64,000 nucleotides of DNA. It comes from JAHBVH01 sp034432375. GTDB taxonomy: Bacteria; Chloroflexota; Anaerolineae; Caldilineales; Caldilineaceae. The notes under the pieces were generated by a model. That model had not been told where the DNA came from. It searched no databases and saw only the letters and a list, made by a program, of their open reading frames with translations. Positions 36,101 through 45,300 of the stretch are shown piece by piece (the first letter of the stretch is position 1; every line of letters begins with the position of its first letter). Made by a program: the position numbers and the translations under genes. The stretch is from positions 1 to 64,000 of the forward strand of contig DAOUCA010000057.1 of NCBI GenBank assembly GCA_034432375.1. The letters are read 5' to 3'.

Positions 36101-36150
36101 CTAGATCGTGCGTATCGTCTGTTTATCAGGGAGGAAAGTCGAGCAATCAT
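33109..36150 (-). CDS. secreted CSLREA / right-handed beta-helix surface protein
   Basis: A 1013-residue secreted protein. Signal peptide with LGLTGLILAIAIAQPAYAAG; then a CSLREA-type motif (NDGACTLREAILNANND). About 600 residues of beta-helix rungs follow, repeating patterns such as NNQAxxxGGGIxN, typical of parallel beta-helix proteins. A choice-of-anchor Q-like signature comes next (LQDNGGPTLTHALLAGSAAI; DQRGVVRPQGTGCDIGAVE). A 165-residue end module, ending IFVPLVTNGR, is nearly the same as in the giant protein at 39392. AAGGAG six bases before the ATG at 36150 fixes the start; the in-frame ATG at 36246 is rejected. Role probably adhesion or polysaccharide binding; no catalytic residues can be assigned. 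Confidence 0.88.
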   Translation of the reverse strand: MIARLSSLINRRYARSSSTVQVLLGLTGLILAIAIAQPAYAAGLAVDSTADTVANDGACTLREAILNANNDDQSGSIDCAAGAGADAITIPAGTYTLDGGSGHLLITADVAITGAGAGSTIIQANTCDPAGGACTHTHRVFSITGVDTNVNISDLTIQNGRVTDADGGGIAVSDAAVTINRSTIRNNQVSTGQGGGIFANRSITISNSTITNNQALYDYSADPLFLLGRGGGLYASGAQLDNSVVSSNQASVGGGGIFNNGGTLTLQNSSLAAGNDADGWGGGIFNYGGSLIVNDSSLISDNTTGRGGGIYTINTITNSAYVTLTGTSLVQGNWSAFFGGGLFNRRAVTNTLSVVTLADSSQIFDNRSDGDGGGVYNWGFSTAEPNDGAALYLLDSSQVISNTGKNGGGVYLYENSALTVSGGQITSNIAQEKGGGVYVRDGFINATSSSVMNNSALLNAGGLYLERGAITLSDTQVDENAASGMAGGIYIDAGTLAMNGGSVSYNHAVNAGGGLVVSSGHLILTATEVIGNKSVNAHGGGFWNDAGSVSLTNAIINNNQAKSNGGGIQNSSGVLMMHGGQVEHNTATGLAASSGGALFNIDGQATFTQTVIADNTSVSGGGIRNLNATAILRITQGEIVSNTATTGNGGALLINKGEAYFTQTTLANNQAGSTGGAIRSNNSVVVLINSTISNNSATGGGALYTTAGPVTLSNTTVTGNTGDAIAQLGAGPIYVSNIIIANTIAGNDCSNGLNLVSNGHNLASDSSCTNLTATGDRINTDPLLGPLQDNGGPTLTHALLAGSAAIDAGDNAVCAASPVNNVDQRGVVRPQGTGCDIGAVEALTLNSSVTSVGVTTSYNPVAQACAATGGALPIYTITAMQQNSSAISFTDLFFRVKTLEYTADQGGLVPSLCNATTVVDNGGVGSMLAVDNSSLSGGDFSPGDTLSQAFAVGLPIRVKFRIFVDLFSSSASAAGSNGGNGTYVGSLVLTFDPNATPVGSGQQIFVPLVTNGR

Positions 36151-36356
36151 ATTCATCTCCTTTTCGGGCATTGCGTGTTTAATGCCTGCGCCACCACCGA
36201 CGCGCCGAGAAAACCTTCCATCACGTAGACATCCGCGGCGGCGCACACCTTCTCTGTATAGGATGGTAACAAGCCAGACGTGTCACGCAGCAACTATTGG
36301 ACCACAGCGTCACGCGTCGGGCTGGAAAGCGCCGACGTATATTCCATTTGGGTAAA

Positions 36357-36383
36357 GGCGAAAATTCACCTTTCTGGAAGGCG
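36357..36383. repeat. short hairpin repeat, copy 1 (second copy at 39297-39324)
   Basis: Minus strand: CGCCTTCCAGAAAGGTGAAT then TTTCGCC; plus strand at 39297: CACCTTACGAAAAGGTGAAT then TTTCGACC. Each has a six-base stem (CxCCTT/AAGGTG) followed by GAATTTTCG. The copies lie upstream of the beta-helix gene and upstream of the lipoprotein-cytochrome gene, in opposite orientation. Confidence 0.6.
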
Positions 36384-36415
36384 CTCACTATAAGACTAAA
36401 TCGTTACGCTCTCTT

Positions 36416-37231
36416 TCAAGCATAGGCCAGGACAACGTGAATTTCATACGGCGCGGCCAACCCACTGTCATCGACATAGCAGTGCAGCGCTCCTAGAATG
36501 TCATCGACCAGCGCCGTCAGTCCCGCGTCATCCAGCGCGGCCACTTGGTCGGCGACCGGCGTCGCCGCCAACTGACCGCGAATAAAATCCGCTGGGTTGG
36601 GATGGCGAATGGTCAAACAGGAGATGCGTAGTTTGACCGTGCGAAACCCTGCCTGCTCACACAGCGACCGCAACATCTGAGCGTCGCCAAAGCTACAGGG
36701 TGCCCGCATACTGTCGCCCGCATCCGCACTGATATGCTGCGCCAAGCCAGCGGCCAGCGCCCGGACGTACGGATTGTGTTCCAAACCGCGTGAAATGTTG
36801 AAAGCCAACCGGCCACCAGGCGCCAGCACGCGGCGCATTTCCTGCAACGCGCCCCGCTTATCGGGAAAGAACTGGAGGCTCTGTTGACAGAGCACGACAT
36901 CGACGCTAGCATCGGCCATTGGCATGTCCACGACATCGGCTTGGAGAAACGTAACGGCCGGTGGCCCCAGCGCTGTATAGCGGCGCGCCGCCCCGAGCAT
37001 ATTGGCGTTGAGATCGACTGCGACCAAACGCCCCGCTGCACCAATCTGCTGCCCGATCAGGCGCGTCACGCTGCCGGTGCCACAGGCTACATCGAGCACC
37101 CGCTCGCGTGGTTGCAACGCCGCCGTTTCGAGCAAATCGTGCGCCCACGGCGTAAAGAGCGTTGGCACGAGATACCGCTCGTAGAGGTCGGCGGCATTGC
37201 CGTGTAGTTGCCATGCTTCGTTCTTTGCCAT
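36416..37231 (-). CDS. class I SAM-dependent methyltransferase
   Basis: A 271-residue cytoplasmic methyltransferase of the UbiE/Methyltransf_11 type. Motif I is VLDVACGTGSVTRLI (SAM binding), motif II LVAVDLNANML, then LQADVVDMPMAD and VVLCQQSLQFFPDKRGAL, and the RRVLAPGGRLAFNI motif. Substrate unknown. It starts at 37231 (MAKNEAW) behind GGGGGGAG; the longer frame to 37258 is less likely. It begins 30 bp after the stop of the lipoprotein-cytochrome gene on the same strand, so the two are probably co-transcribed, which suggests a functional link to be tested. Confidence 0.88.
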   Translation of the reverse strand: MAKNEAWQLHGNAADLYERYLVPTLFTPWAHDLLETAALQPRERVLDVACGTGSVTRLIGQQIGAAGRLVAVDLNANMLGAARRYTALGPPAVTFLQADVVDMPMADASVDVVLCQQSLQFFPDKRGALQEMRRVLAPGGRLAFNISRGLEHNPYVRALAAGLAQHISADAGDSMRAPCSFGDAQMLRSLCEQAGFRTVKLRISCLTIRHPNPADFIRGQLAATPVADQVAALDDAGLTALVDDILGALHCYVDDSGLAAPYEIHVVLAYA

Positions 37232-37261
37232 GTCTCCCCCCTTCCACAGTCGAAGCAAAAT

Positions 37262-39172
37262 CTACTTCTGCCCATCCTGCCACTTGTGATCGGCCATCCA
37301 GCCAATATAGGCCAAGATGCTCTCGATCTCTTCATCGCTGTATTTATCTGCCATGGGCGGCATTTTGCTACCAGCGCGGAAGTTGTTCGAGTTCTTGATA
37401 AAGGCAACCAAGGTATCATGATCACGATATTCCGTAATATTTTGCGGAATATTCAACTCCGGTCCCTCAACGCCGCCCTGCAGATTGATCGAGTGACAAC
37501 GCAAACAGTTTTCGGTAAAGTGCTTGAAACCGGCATAGACGGTCGCATTCTTTTCGATGCCAGGAACGTAAAGACGGTCGTATTTTGTTGCGAAGTCGAT
37601 CGATTCAATCGCAGTCAGTTGATAGAGCCAGGACCACGCATTCCCGACAATCATCGCGCTCGCTGATCCATTCCCGGTTTGCGGCTGCGCAGGTATGTCC
37701 CACACGAGATAGAAAGGTGCCGGGGTCAGCGTGGATTTGCCCTTCGCAAACGGTTCCCAGCCATCGGCGGCCTCAACATCGCGAAAGGCCACCAATCCCC
37801 GCACGTGACTTTGCAGTAGGTCGGCCATATCGATGCGGATTTCATAGCCATCGGCGGCACGGAAGAGGAGCATATCGCCCGGTGTAGTCAGGAGATCGGC
37901 GTACTCAAGCAGATCGGCGAGCCAGAAGCCCTCGTAAGTCTTTGCTCGATCATAGACTGGATCGTCGACGGTGAGCGTAGTCACGGGCAGCGCGGCCTTG
38001 AGTTCAGCGAGGGCAAAGGAGACTATTTTTTCGCCGGCACCCAAAGTCAACCGTTGCTCAGCCGCGCCGCCCGTGCTCGCGGCTGGAGCGGGCGCTTGGG
38101 TGGCCGCCAGATAGGTCTCGACAAACCGGTTATCGTAGAGGGTGGCGAGATCGACTTCGGCGTCCTTGATAATCGTGCCGAACGTTTTGTGGAGTTGAAG
38201 AAATCGTTCCAGGCCCGCTGGGTCAATCAGTCCACCTGTTTGGCTAAAGGCTGGTAGGGTCGCCGCCAACGCCTCGGTATACGAAGCCACATCGTCACCA
38301 ATTGCAGCAGCAGGCAGAGTCGCCACAATCTCCGACGGGGAGTGGGTTGTGATAAAAAGCTGCGCTTTGACCAGCGCATTGACCACCTTTTGCACGACTT
38401 CCGGCCGTTCGGCAATCACATCTGCGCGGGTGAGTAGACCGGTAAATGGGAGCCCACCGCCCATAGCTGCTTGCGCCTGTGCTGGCTGGCACAGATCCAA
38501 CAGCACCGTGGCTTCTCCTGCGTTAACCAGACGGGTTGTATAGGGTGCCACACCCATCGCCACGTCGATCGTGCCGGCACGCAGTGCATCCGGCATGGTC
38601 GCGGTCCCCACTTCGGTCACCGTATAATCGGCCGTTGTCAGTCCGGCTTGGTCAACGATGAAGACAGACAACGTATGGGTAGCGGATCCCAGACGCGTCA
38701 CGCCCACAGTGTGGCCACGCAAATCCGCCAGCGATTGAATCTCATTGACCAGATCGCTGCGTACGACAAGGGTGGCGCAAGGTTGATCCAAAAAGTTCAT
38801 GAGCATACGCAAATCGTCACCAGCTATTTGTGCCTCTAGCACATGATCCATCGCATTGCCGGAGAAATCAGCTGCACCACTCGTCAGGGCAGCCGCCGCA
38901 TCGCTCCCGCCCTCAAAGTATTGCAGATCCACAGCCAACCCTTCCTCCGCAAAGTAGCCTTTTGCCTGCGCCAAATCAAAATTTAAATAAACTGGCACCT
39001 TTGGCGCACCGATGGCAATCGAGACGGGGATCGGTTCGCTGGCCGTAGCGCTGGCCGGCACCGCGTTGCTCACATCGGGGCTATTCGTGATGGAAAGTGT
39101 GCAGGCCGTCGCAAATAGCAGTAGACAGAGCACCACAGCTGCATTTCGCAGCTTTTCATACACGCGTTTCAT
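37262..39172 (-). CDS. lipoprotein fusing solute-binding, molybdopterin-oxidoreductase-like and cytochrome c domains
   Basis: A 636-residue exported lipoprotein (lipobox LFATAC, Cys24). Residues about 50-360 are a NMT1/SsuA-like solute-binding domain (VYLNFDLAQAKGYFAEEGLA; GGSDAAAALTSGAADFSGNA). Residues about 370-545 resemble the substrate-side fold of oxidoreductase molybdopterin-binding proteins (KTYEGFWLADLLEYA; LLFRAADGYEIRIDMADL). The last about 85 residues are a cytochrome c domain with heme motif CLRCH (about 555-559) and a likely axial Met in SKMPPM. The set suggests a cell-surface protein that binds a small ligand and passes electrons. This order is unusual to me. The next gene is a methyltransferase. 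Confidence 0.85.
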   Translation of the reverse strand: MKRVYEKLRNAAVVLCLLLFATACTLSITNSPDVSNAVPASATASEPIPVSIAIGAPKVPVYLNFDLAQAKGYFAEEGLAVDLQYFEGGSDAAAALTSGAADFSGNAMDHVLEAQIAGDDLRMLMNFLDQPCATLVVRSDLVNEIQSLADLRGHTVGVTRLGSATHTLSVFIVDQAGLTTADYTVTEVGTATMPDALRAGTIDVAMGVAPYTTRLVNAGEATVLLDLCQPAQAQAAMGGGLPFTGLLTRADVIAERPEVVQKVVNALVKAQLFITTHSPSEIVATLPAAAIGDDVASYTEALAATLPAFSQTGGLIDPAGLERFLQLHKTFGTIIKDAEVDLATLYDNRFVETYLAATQAPAPAASTGGAAEQRLTLGAGEKIVSFALAELKAALPVTTLTVDDPVYDRAKTYEGFWLADLLEYADLLTTPGDMLLFRAADGYEIRIDMADLLQSHVRGLVAFRDVEAADGWEPFAKGKSTLTPAPFYLVWDIPAQPQTGNGSASAMIVGNAWSWLYQLTAIESIDFATKYDRLYVPGIEKNATVYAGFKHFTENCLRCHSINLQGGVEGPELNIPQNITEYRDHDTLVAFIKNSNNFRAGSKMPPMADKYSDEEIESILAYIGWMADHKWQDGQK

Positions 39173-39221
39173 TTTTTCTCTCCCTTATTTTGTTGAGAAA
39201 ACGTAACTATATTGCGATTGT

Positions 39222-39265
39222 TTTGAGAACTGGAGTTTTGCTGGTGTGACAGACCAGTTCTCAAA
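39222..39265. promoter_or_regulatory. perfect 12-bp inverted repeat
   Basis: TTTGAGAACTGG (39222-39233) and CCAGTTCTCAAA (39254-39265) with a 20-nt loop lie between the stop of the giant gene and the lipoprotein gene. No U-run follows. It may be an operator for the lipoprotein gene or a transcript end. Confidence 0.5.
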
Positions 39266-39391
39266 CAGAGCAAAGTCCATGTAGCTTTACGGTAAACACC
39301 TTACGAAAAGGTGAATTTTCGACCATCAGACTAGCGCATTCTCCTTCCCGAAAAGGGATGCACCTGAAGCGTTACGAAAAGCAATATTCAA

Positions 39392-42300
39392 TTATTCCGC
39401 ACTGCGTACCAGTGGCAGGAAGATCTGCTGCACAGGCGTGAAGGTTGCCGTAGACGGGTCGAAGGTCAGCACGAGGCTGCCCACATAGGTTCCGTTGCCG
39501 CCACTGCTGGCGGCACTGCCGGCGCTGCTACTGAAGAGATCGACAAAGATGCGAAACTTCACCCGTATCGGCAACCCAACCATAAAGTCCTGGCTCAGGA
39601 TATCACCTGGACCGAAGTCACCGCCAGGCAGGCTGCTATTCGCCACCGCCAATAGAGAGCCAACCCCGCCGTTGTCCACCACGGTGGTAGCATTACAGAG
39701 GCTGGGCACTAGCCCCCCTTGATCCGTGGTATATTCCAACGTTTTGACCCGGTAGAAAAGATCGGCAAAGCTGCTGGTTCCACTATTCTGTTGCATCGTA
39801 GAGATAGTATAGATCGGTAGATTACTAGCGCTGGCGGCACAAAACTGCGCGACTGGGTCATAGGCCGTGGTGACCCCGACCGAGGTCACGCTGCTGTTGA
39901 TCACCAGCGCCTCAACGGCACCGATATCACATCCCGTGCCTTGCGGGCGGGCTACGCCGCGCTGGTCGACGTTGTTGACGGGAGAAGCGGCGCAGACGGC
40001 GGCGTCACCAGCCTCAATGGCCGGGCTGCCGGCCAACAACGCAATGGTCGGCGTTGAACCACCATTGTCGGCCAGCGTGCCCAGATGGATAGCAGGATCA
40101 AGCGTGGCAGCCCAGTTACCACACTCACCGCTATCTGTCAGATTGTTTGTACCGTCAGGGACATTCACGCAATTCCCACCGGCTAGGCTGTTGGCAACAA
40201 TGGTGTTAGCGATGGAATTTATCGTACCATTGTTGGCGACGCCACCGCCCTGACCGGCAGCAGAATTCCCTGCGATGGTGCTGTTGGCAACGGTGGCGAT
40301 GGTGCCATCATTGGCGATGGCACCGCCTTGACCAGTGGCGGAATTCCCAAAGAAGGTACTATTGGCAATGGTAAGGTTGCCCTGGTTATAGAGACCACCA
40401 CCCTGGTTGGTAGCGGAATTACTAGAGATGGTGCTACCAATGAGCGAAAGTGTGCCTCGGTTGTAGATACCGCCGCCACTGTCGGTGACATTGCCGCCGC
40501 TAACCGTAAGATTCTGCATGACCACATTGCTATTGGCGCGGATCTCAAATGGCCGGACGCCACTGATCGCTTGACCGTTAACGCGAAAGCCGCCACCGTC
40601 GATGAACAGAAGCAGATCGGCAGTCGCGTTGTCAATCGGCGTCGTCGCAGCGCTCAGGTTGATCTCTGCCCCGAGATTGATGGTGTAGGAACCGGTCGCG
40701 GTGAGTGCGTCGTAACAACCGATCGCCAGATTTAATGCCGCTTCATCAGTCACTGTCACGGGGAAGGTGGGGCAAGCCGATGTGACAATGACGGACTTCA
40801 CGCCCGCATCGCTATGCGTACCGTCCTCATCGGTCAGATGGACTGTGATCGTGGCCGCCGCGGTGACGGCAAGATAGACGTGGGTAAGCAGACCACCGTT
40901 GAGCGCAGCCAGACACGATTCACTGGTGCCATCGCCCCAGTTGATCTGACAGGCGGTGACAGTGTCGTTGCCAGGGTCGATGACCGGCCCCAGCGTCAGT
41001 TCGTAGGCCGCGCCGCTCGGGGCCGAGTCCGCTCCCGTCAGCACGATGGTCGGCGCGACATCGTGCACAACTAGGTTAAAGGTAAGATCACCCTGTTGTT
41101 CACTCTGGGTATAGATCGAGATATCAACCGGCTGACTTTCGTCGGGGCCGTCTGTCGTTTGGAGGGACCACGTCCAGCTCCCCGCGTTGGCGTCGCCGAC
41201 AAGCTCACCGATAGATGCCTCGAATTGGAGCCACGGTTCCGTCACATACCCATCAGCCTGAGCCAGTTCGCCCTCGTTGACGGTGACAGTGATGACATCC
41301 GTACCAATGATCCCACCGGCTGTCGCCGTGCCAACCGTGGCCCAGTTGTTGGCGGGGTTGCTGTCGGGCAGGCCGGTCGGTTCGGTGATGATCGCGGTGT
41401 TGGTGATCATATCCGGCGGGAAGTCGGCAAAGAGTGACCGGGTAAAGGTCGTTTCGCCGCTATCGCCAGGTGCCAGGTCGCCCAGTTCCAGGGTGCAGTA
41501 GTAGGCGTTGGTGGGGATATCAAAGAAACAGACAAAGCCGTCGCTGTCATTTGATGCCAATTCGTCCGGCAGGTAGTCAATGATCTGCACATCCGCCGCC
41601 ACTTGGTTGCCGTTGTTGGCATAGGTGAAGGTGTAGGTCACATCTTGCCCGTTGGCATAGACCGCGCCACCATCATTCTTGGTCAGCACCAGATCCGGGG
41701 CTGCGTCGACCGTGGCGGTGAGAACGGCCTGGTTGTCCAGCGCGTTCAGGTCGGGGTAACGGGAGGCAATGGTCGCCGTGTTGGTGAGTACCTCCACATT
41801 GGCGCTGATGACGGGGGACAGATCAACGGCAAAGGTTGCGTTGCTACTCTGCTGTGATTCGACTGTGCCAATGGTGAGGGTACAGGTCGCGCCCGCTGTC
41901 CCGGCAACGGGGTTACAGCTCCAGCCGGCGCTGCTTGATGCGGCGTTGAAGACCGTATCCACAGGCACCGTCTCGGTGATAACCGTGGCGTAGGCCGTCG
42001 TGAAGCCCGTGTTGGTGTAGCCCAGCGTGTAGACAAGGGTGTCCAACGGCACAACAGTTGCGGCCGCGGCCGTCTGGGTGAGCACCAGATCGGCGTAGAG
42101 ATAGAAGCCATTCCACGCTTCGCCGATGTAGCCCGTGTTACCTACCCCATCGGTGACTTTCAGATCGATCTTGTACTGGTCGGCCGGCAGGGCGGGCACA
42201 GGGAAGCTCCAACTGCTAAAGTTCTGTCCAGTGTCATCCCCAATGATGTCGTACCAAGTGCCCTCATCCGCGGCCAGATCGCGCTCGGCAAAGGTACGGA

Positions 42301-45300
42301 AGCGCAGTTGCAGGCTGGCGATCCTGCCGTCTAGCGGCTGCGCGATGCGGTGGATCTCTTCGGCGTCGAGCGCCCGTTCGTAGATCACCACCTCGTCGAG
42401 CAGACCGGCAAAGAAGCCGCCACTCTCGTGGGACCCAATGTTCAGTGGTAAGTTTACCTGACTGCCAAAGCTCTGTGTGATCACACCCACCGGCTCGCCA
42501 TTGCGATAGCCGGTCCAGAGCCCATCTTTCAGGACCAAGGCAACGTGGGTCCATTGGCCGCTGCTCAGGCTAAGGGGCAACGTTTCGCTGGTTGTGCCGT
42601 TGTCGAGCACCATGGATTCGAGGTTGTTGCTGATCTGCCAGCGGTAGCCGGTCGTGGTGCCGTCATCCATGCTCAGTATCGTGGCATCGTCGCCGCGGCT
42701 GCCCGCGGTCCAGGTCGGTTGGATCCAGGCCATCAAGGTGGCTTCGTCCAACTCCAGCGCTTCTTCATAGGGCACGGTCAGCGTGTCATTGCTGCCGTCG
42801 AATTGCACCCCGTTGCCATCATGGCCGGCGACGCCCGCGGTCGGGCAGGCATCCGTTGCCGCGGCACAGCCGGCGACGAGCATGTTACGGGAACTGTCGA
42901 CAAAGCTGCTGCTGCCCGCGGCTTCTTCCAGGTGCAGATTGATGCGTTGGTTACCCGTCGGATAGGGTACATCGGTGACAGTGCCAGCCAACGTGCCGCC
43001 GCGCACCAAGGGCACATCAACCCCCATCGACACATCGGCGACTGGTGCCAGGTCGTCAACCGCGATCGTACCAACCGTGGCCGTATACCAATTGCCCACG
43101 CTGTCGGCCACCGCGCTGTCGACCGTGTATTCGCCATAGCCGGCGATGGTAAAGGGATACCACGCCGTGCCACCGGGGGCGGGAATGCGCCCGTTGACGC
43201 TTTGGCCCTGCCAGTCAAAGAGTTCATAGGTGGCAGTCGAGGTATCAACACCGCTGGCGGGCGAACTCGGATCGGCTAGGGTACCGTCGATCCAGAGCAG
43301 CCGATTGCTGTTGTTAACACCGACAACGGTGGTCTGCGTTGTGCTGCCATCCGCGGCGGCGGCATTCACCCGATTTGTGCCGACCGGGTTCAGCGTCACC
43401 GTTGGCTTGGCGTCATCCACGTAAATGGTGCGGCTCAGGCTGCCGCGGTGCCCCACGTCGTCGGTGGCCGTCACTTCGATCGTGTATTGGCCGGCTGCGG
43501 CGGGAGTGAACCAGTAGAACCAAGTCGCGTTTTCACTGTCGTCACCGGCGTCGGCGTTGCCCATCACCGTGCTGCCATTCGGATCGGTAATCTTGACCGT
43601 TACCCCGGCAATGTCCGAGGAGGCGTCGCCGGCACTGATCGTCAACAGGCTATCCTGCAACGCCACATAGCCATTGTCCACAATGTTGAGCCCGAGGATT
43701 GTCGGGTCGTCGGCGTCGAGTAGGATCGTGTGGTGATAGGTCAGGTCATACCAGGAGGATTGGTAGGTATAGACGGATTTGACGCCCGCCCCATCCAACG
43801 CTTTGCCCTGAACCGAGACTTCGTCGATGCTGCCGGCAAAGGCACTGTAGTCGCCGCTGCCGTCGCCGATCTTGACGGCCTGACTATCCAGGCAGGGATT
43901 GCCTGTCGTCGTGCGACTGCCTTGGAGTGCGCCGTTGATGTAGAGCGCCAGTTGGGAACCGTCGTAGGTGAGCATTACCTGATTCCAGCTATTCTCGTTG
44001 AGTTCGGTGGTCGAGACTCCACTGATGAGTTGGCTGCAGTCAAAGCGATGCATACTGTAGAGCACGTTCATCGAATCTGGATTGATGAAAAGGCCAAAGT
44101 GGCGCGCCCCGCCGTCGTTGGACTCTTTGGTGATCAGCGGCTGGAGTTTGTTCTTGCGTGTGGTCGGTTTTACCCAGAGACCAACCGTGAATTGCTTAAG
44201 ATCCAGTTCACTGCTCAGGGTAACGTCGAGGCGGTCATCGACGCCATCGAAGACCGGCGCTTCACGCATTTGCCCCTTGCTGCCCGCGGCCGGGCACTGC
44301 CCATTGTGGCCGGTACCTAAGTTGTCGAAGCAGGTGGCGTTGTTGGCGAATTGGGTGCTGTCGGTAAAGGTGGTGGTGTTAAGGTCTTCGTCGAGATGCA
44401 GGTTGAGCACCGGCGCTTCGTGCATGATCGACTGCACGCTCGCTGCGTCAAGGGCCAGTTTTTCGATGACAATCTGATCGAGCAGGCCGTCAAAGACTTG
44501 CACCGACGCTGAACTGGCAGCAGCGGTTCCGGCGCCAATGCGGTAGACATCATTGGTGTTGGCACGCATGGATGCAGAGCCGATCACCGTCTGCACCAAG
44601 GTGCCGTTTACGTAGAAGGAAACGTCGTTGTTGGTGTCCAGCACCGCGGCCACATGGGACCAGACTCCGGTCGGGATGCTAACATCCGTCGCGATATAGT
44701 CACTGACGCCATAGGTAACGAACCAGGGATGGCTATCCCGCAATCCAAAGCCAAAGCCATTGGCGTCCGCGGTCGTGGCATCATGGGCGCGCTCGGCCGC
44801 GAAGAGCAGCTGCTGCCCAGCGTTGGTATCCGGTTTCACCCAGGCCGCAATCGTAAAGTTGTTATCGGCCAGCCCCAACTCGGTGTCGGTGGCGTTGATG
44901 GTCAAGAAATCAGCCACACCATCGAGGCCATCGTCATCGGCGACGCCGCCGTCAAAGCGCAGGGCTTGATTGGAACGCCCGGGGATGCCGCTGTCCGGGC
45001 AGGAGGTGCCGACACAGCCGGCGCTGAAGGCGTTGAGCGAATCGTCGCTAAAGGCGCTTTTGCCAGGCGCTTCATCGAAGTTCATTTCGAGGGCGCGGAT
45101 CCCGGTATTGTAGAGGGTCGCGACGGCCTGGTCGGTGAGCAACGAGTTGTAGAGGCGGATTTCATCCAAAGAACCTTCAAAGCCGGTTTGGTAGAGATTA
45201 TAGGTTAATGACCCATTAAAGGTGTTGCCAAGCAACGGGACATAGGAGAGCGTCTGCACCCCCGGTGTGTCACTGTGGATATAGGTTTTTAGGTGCATTA

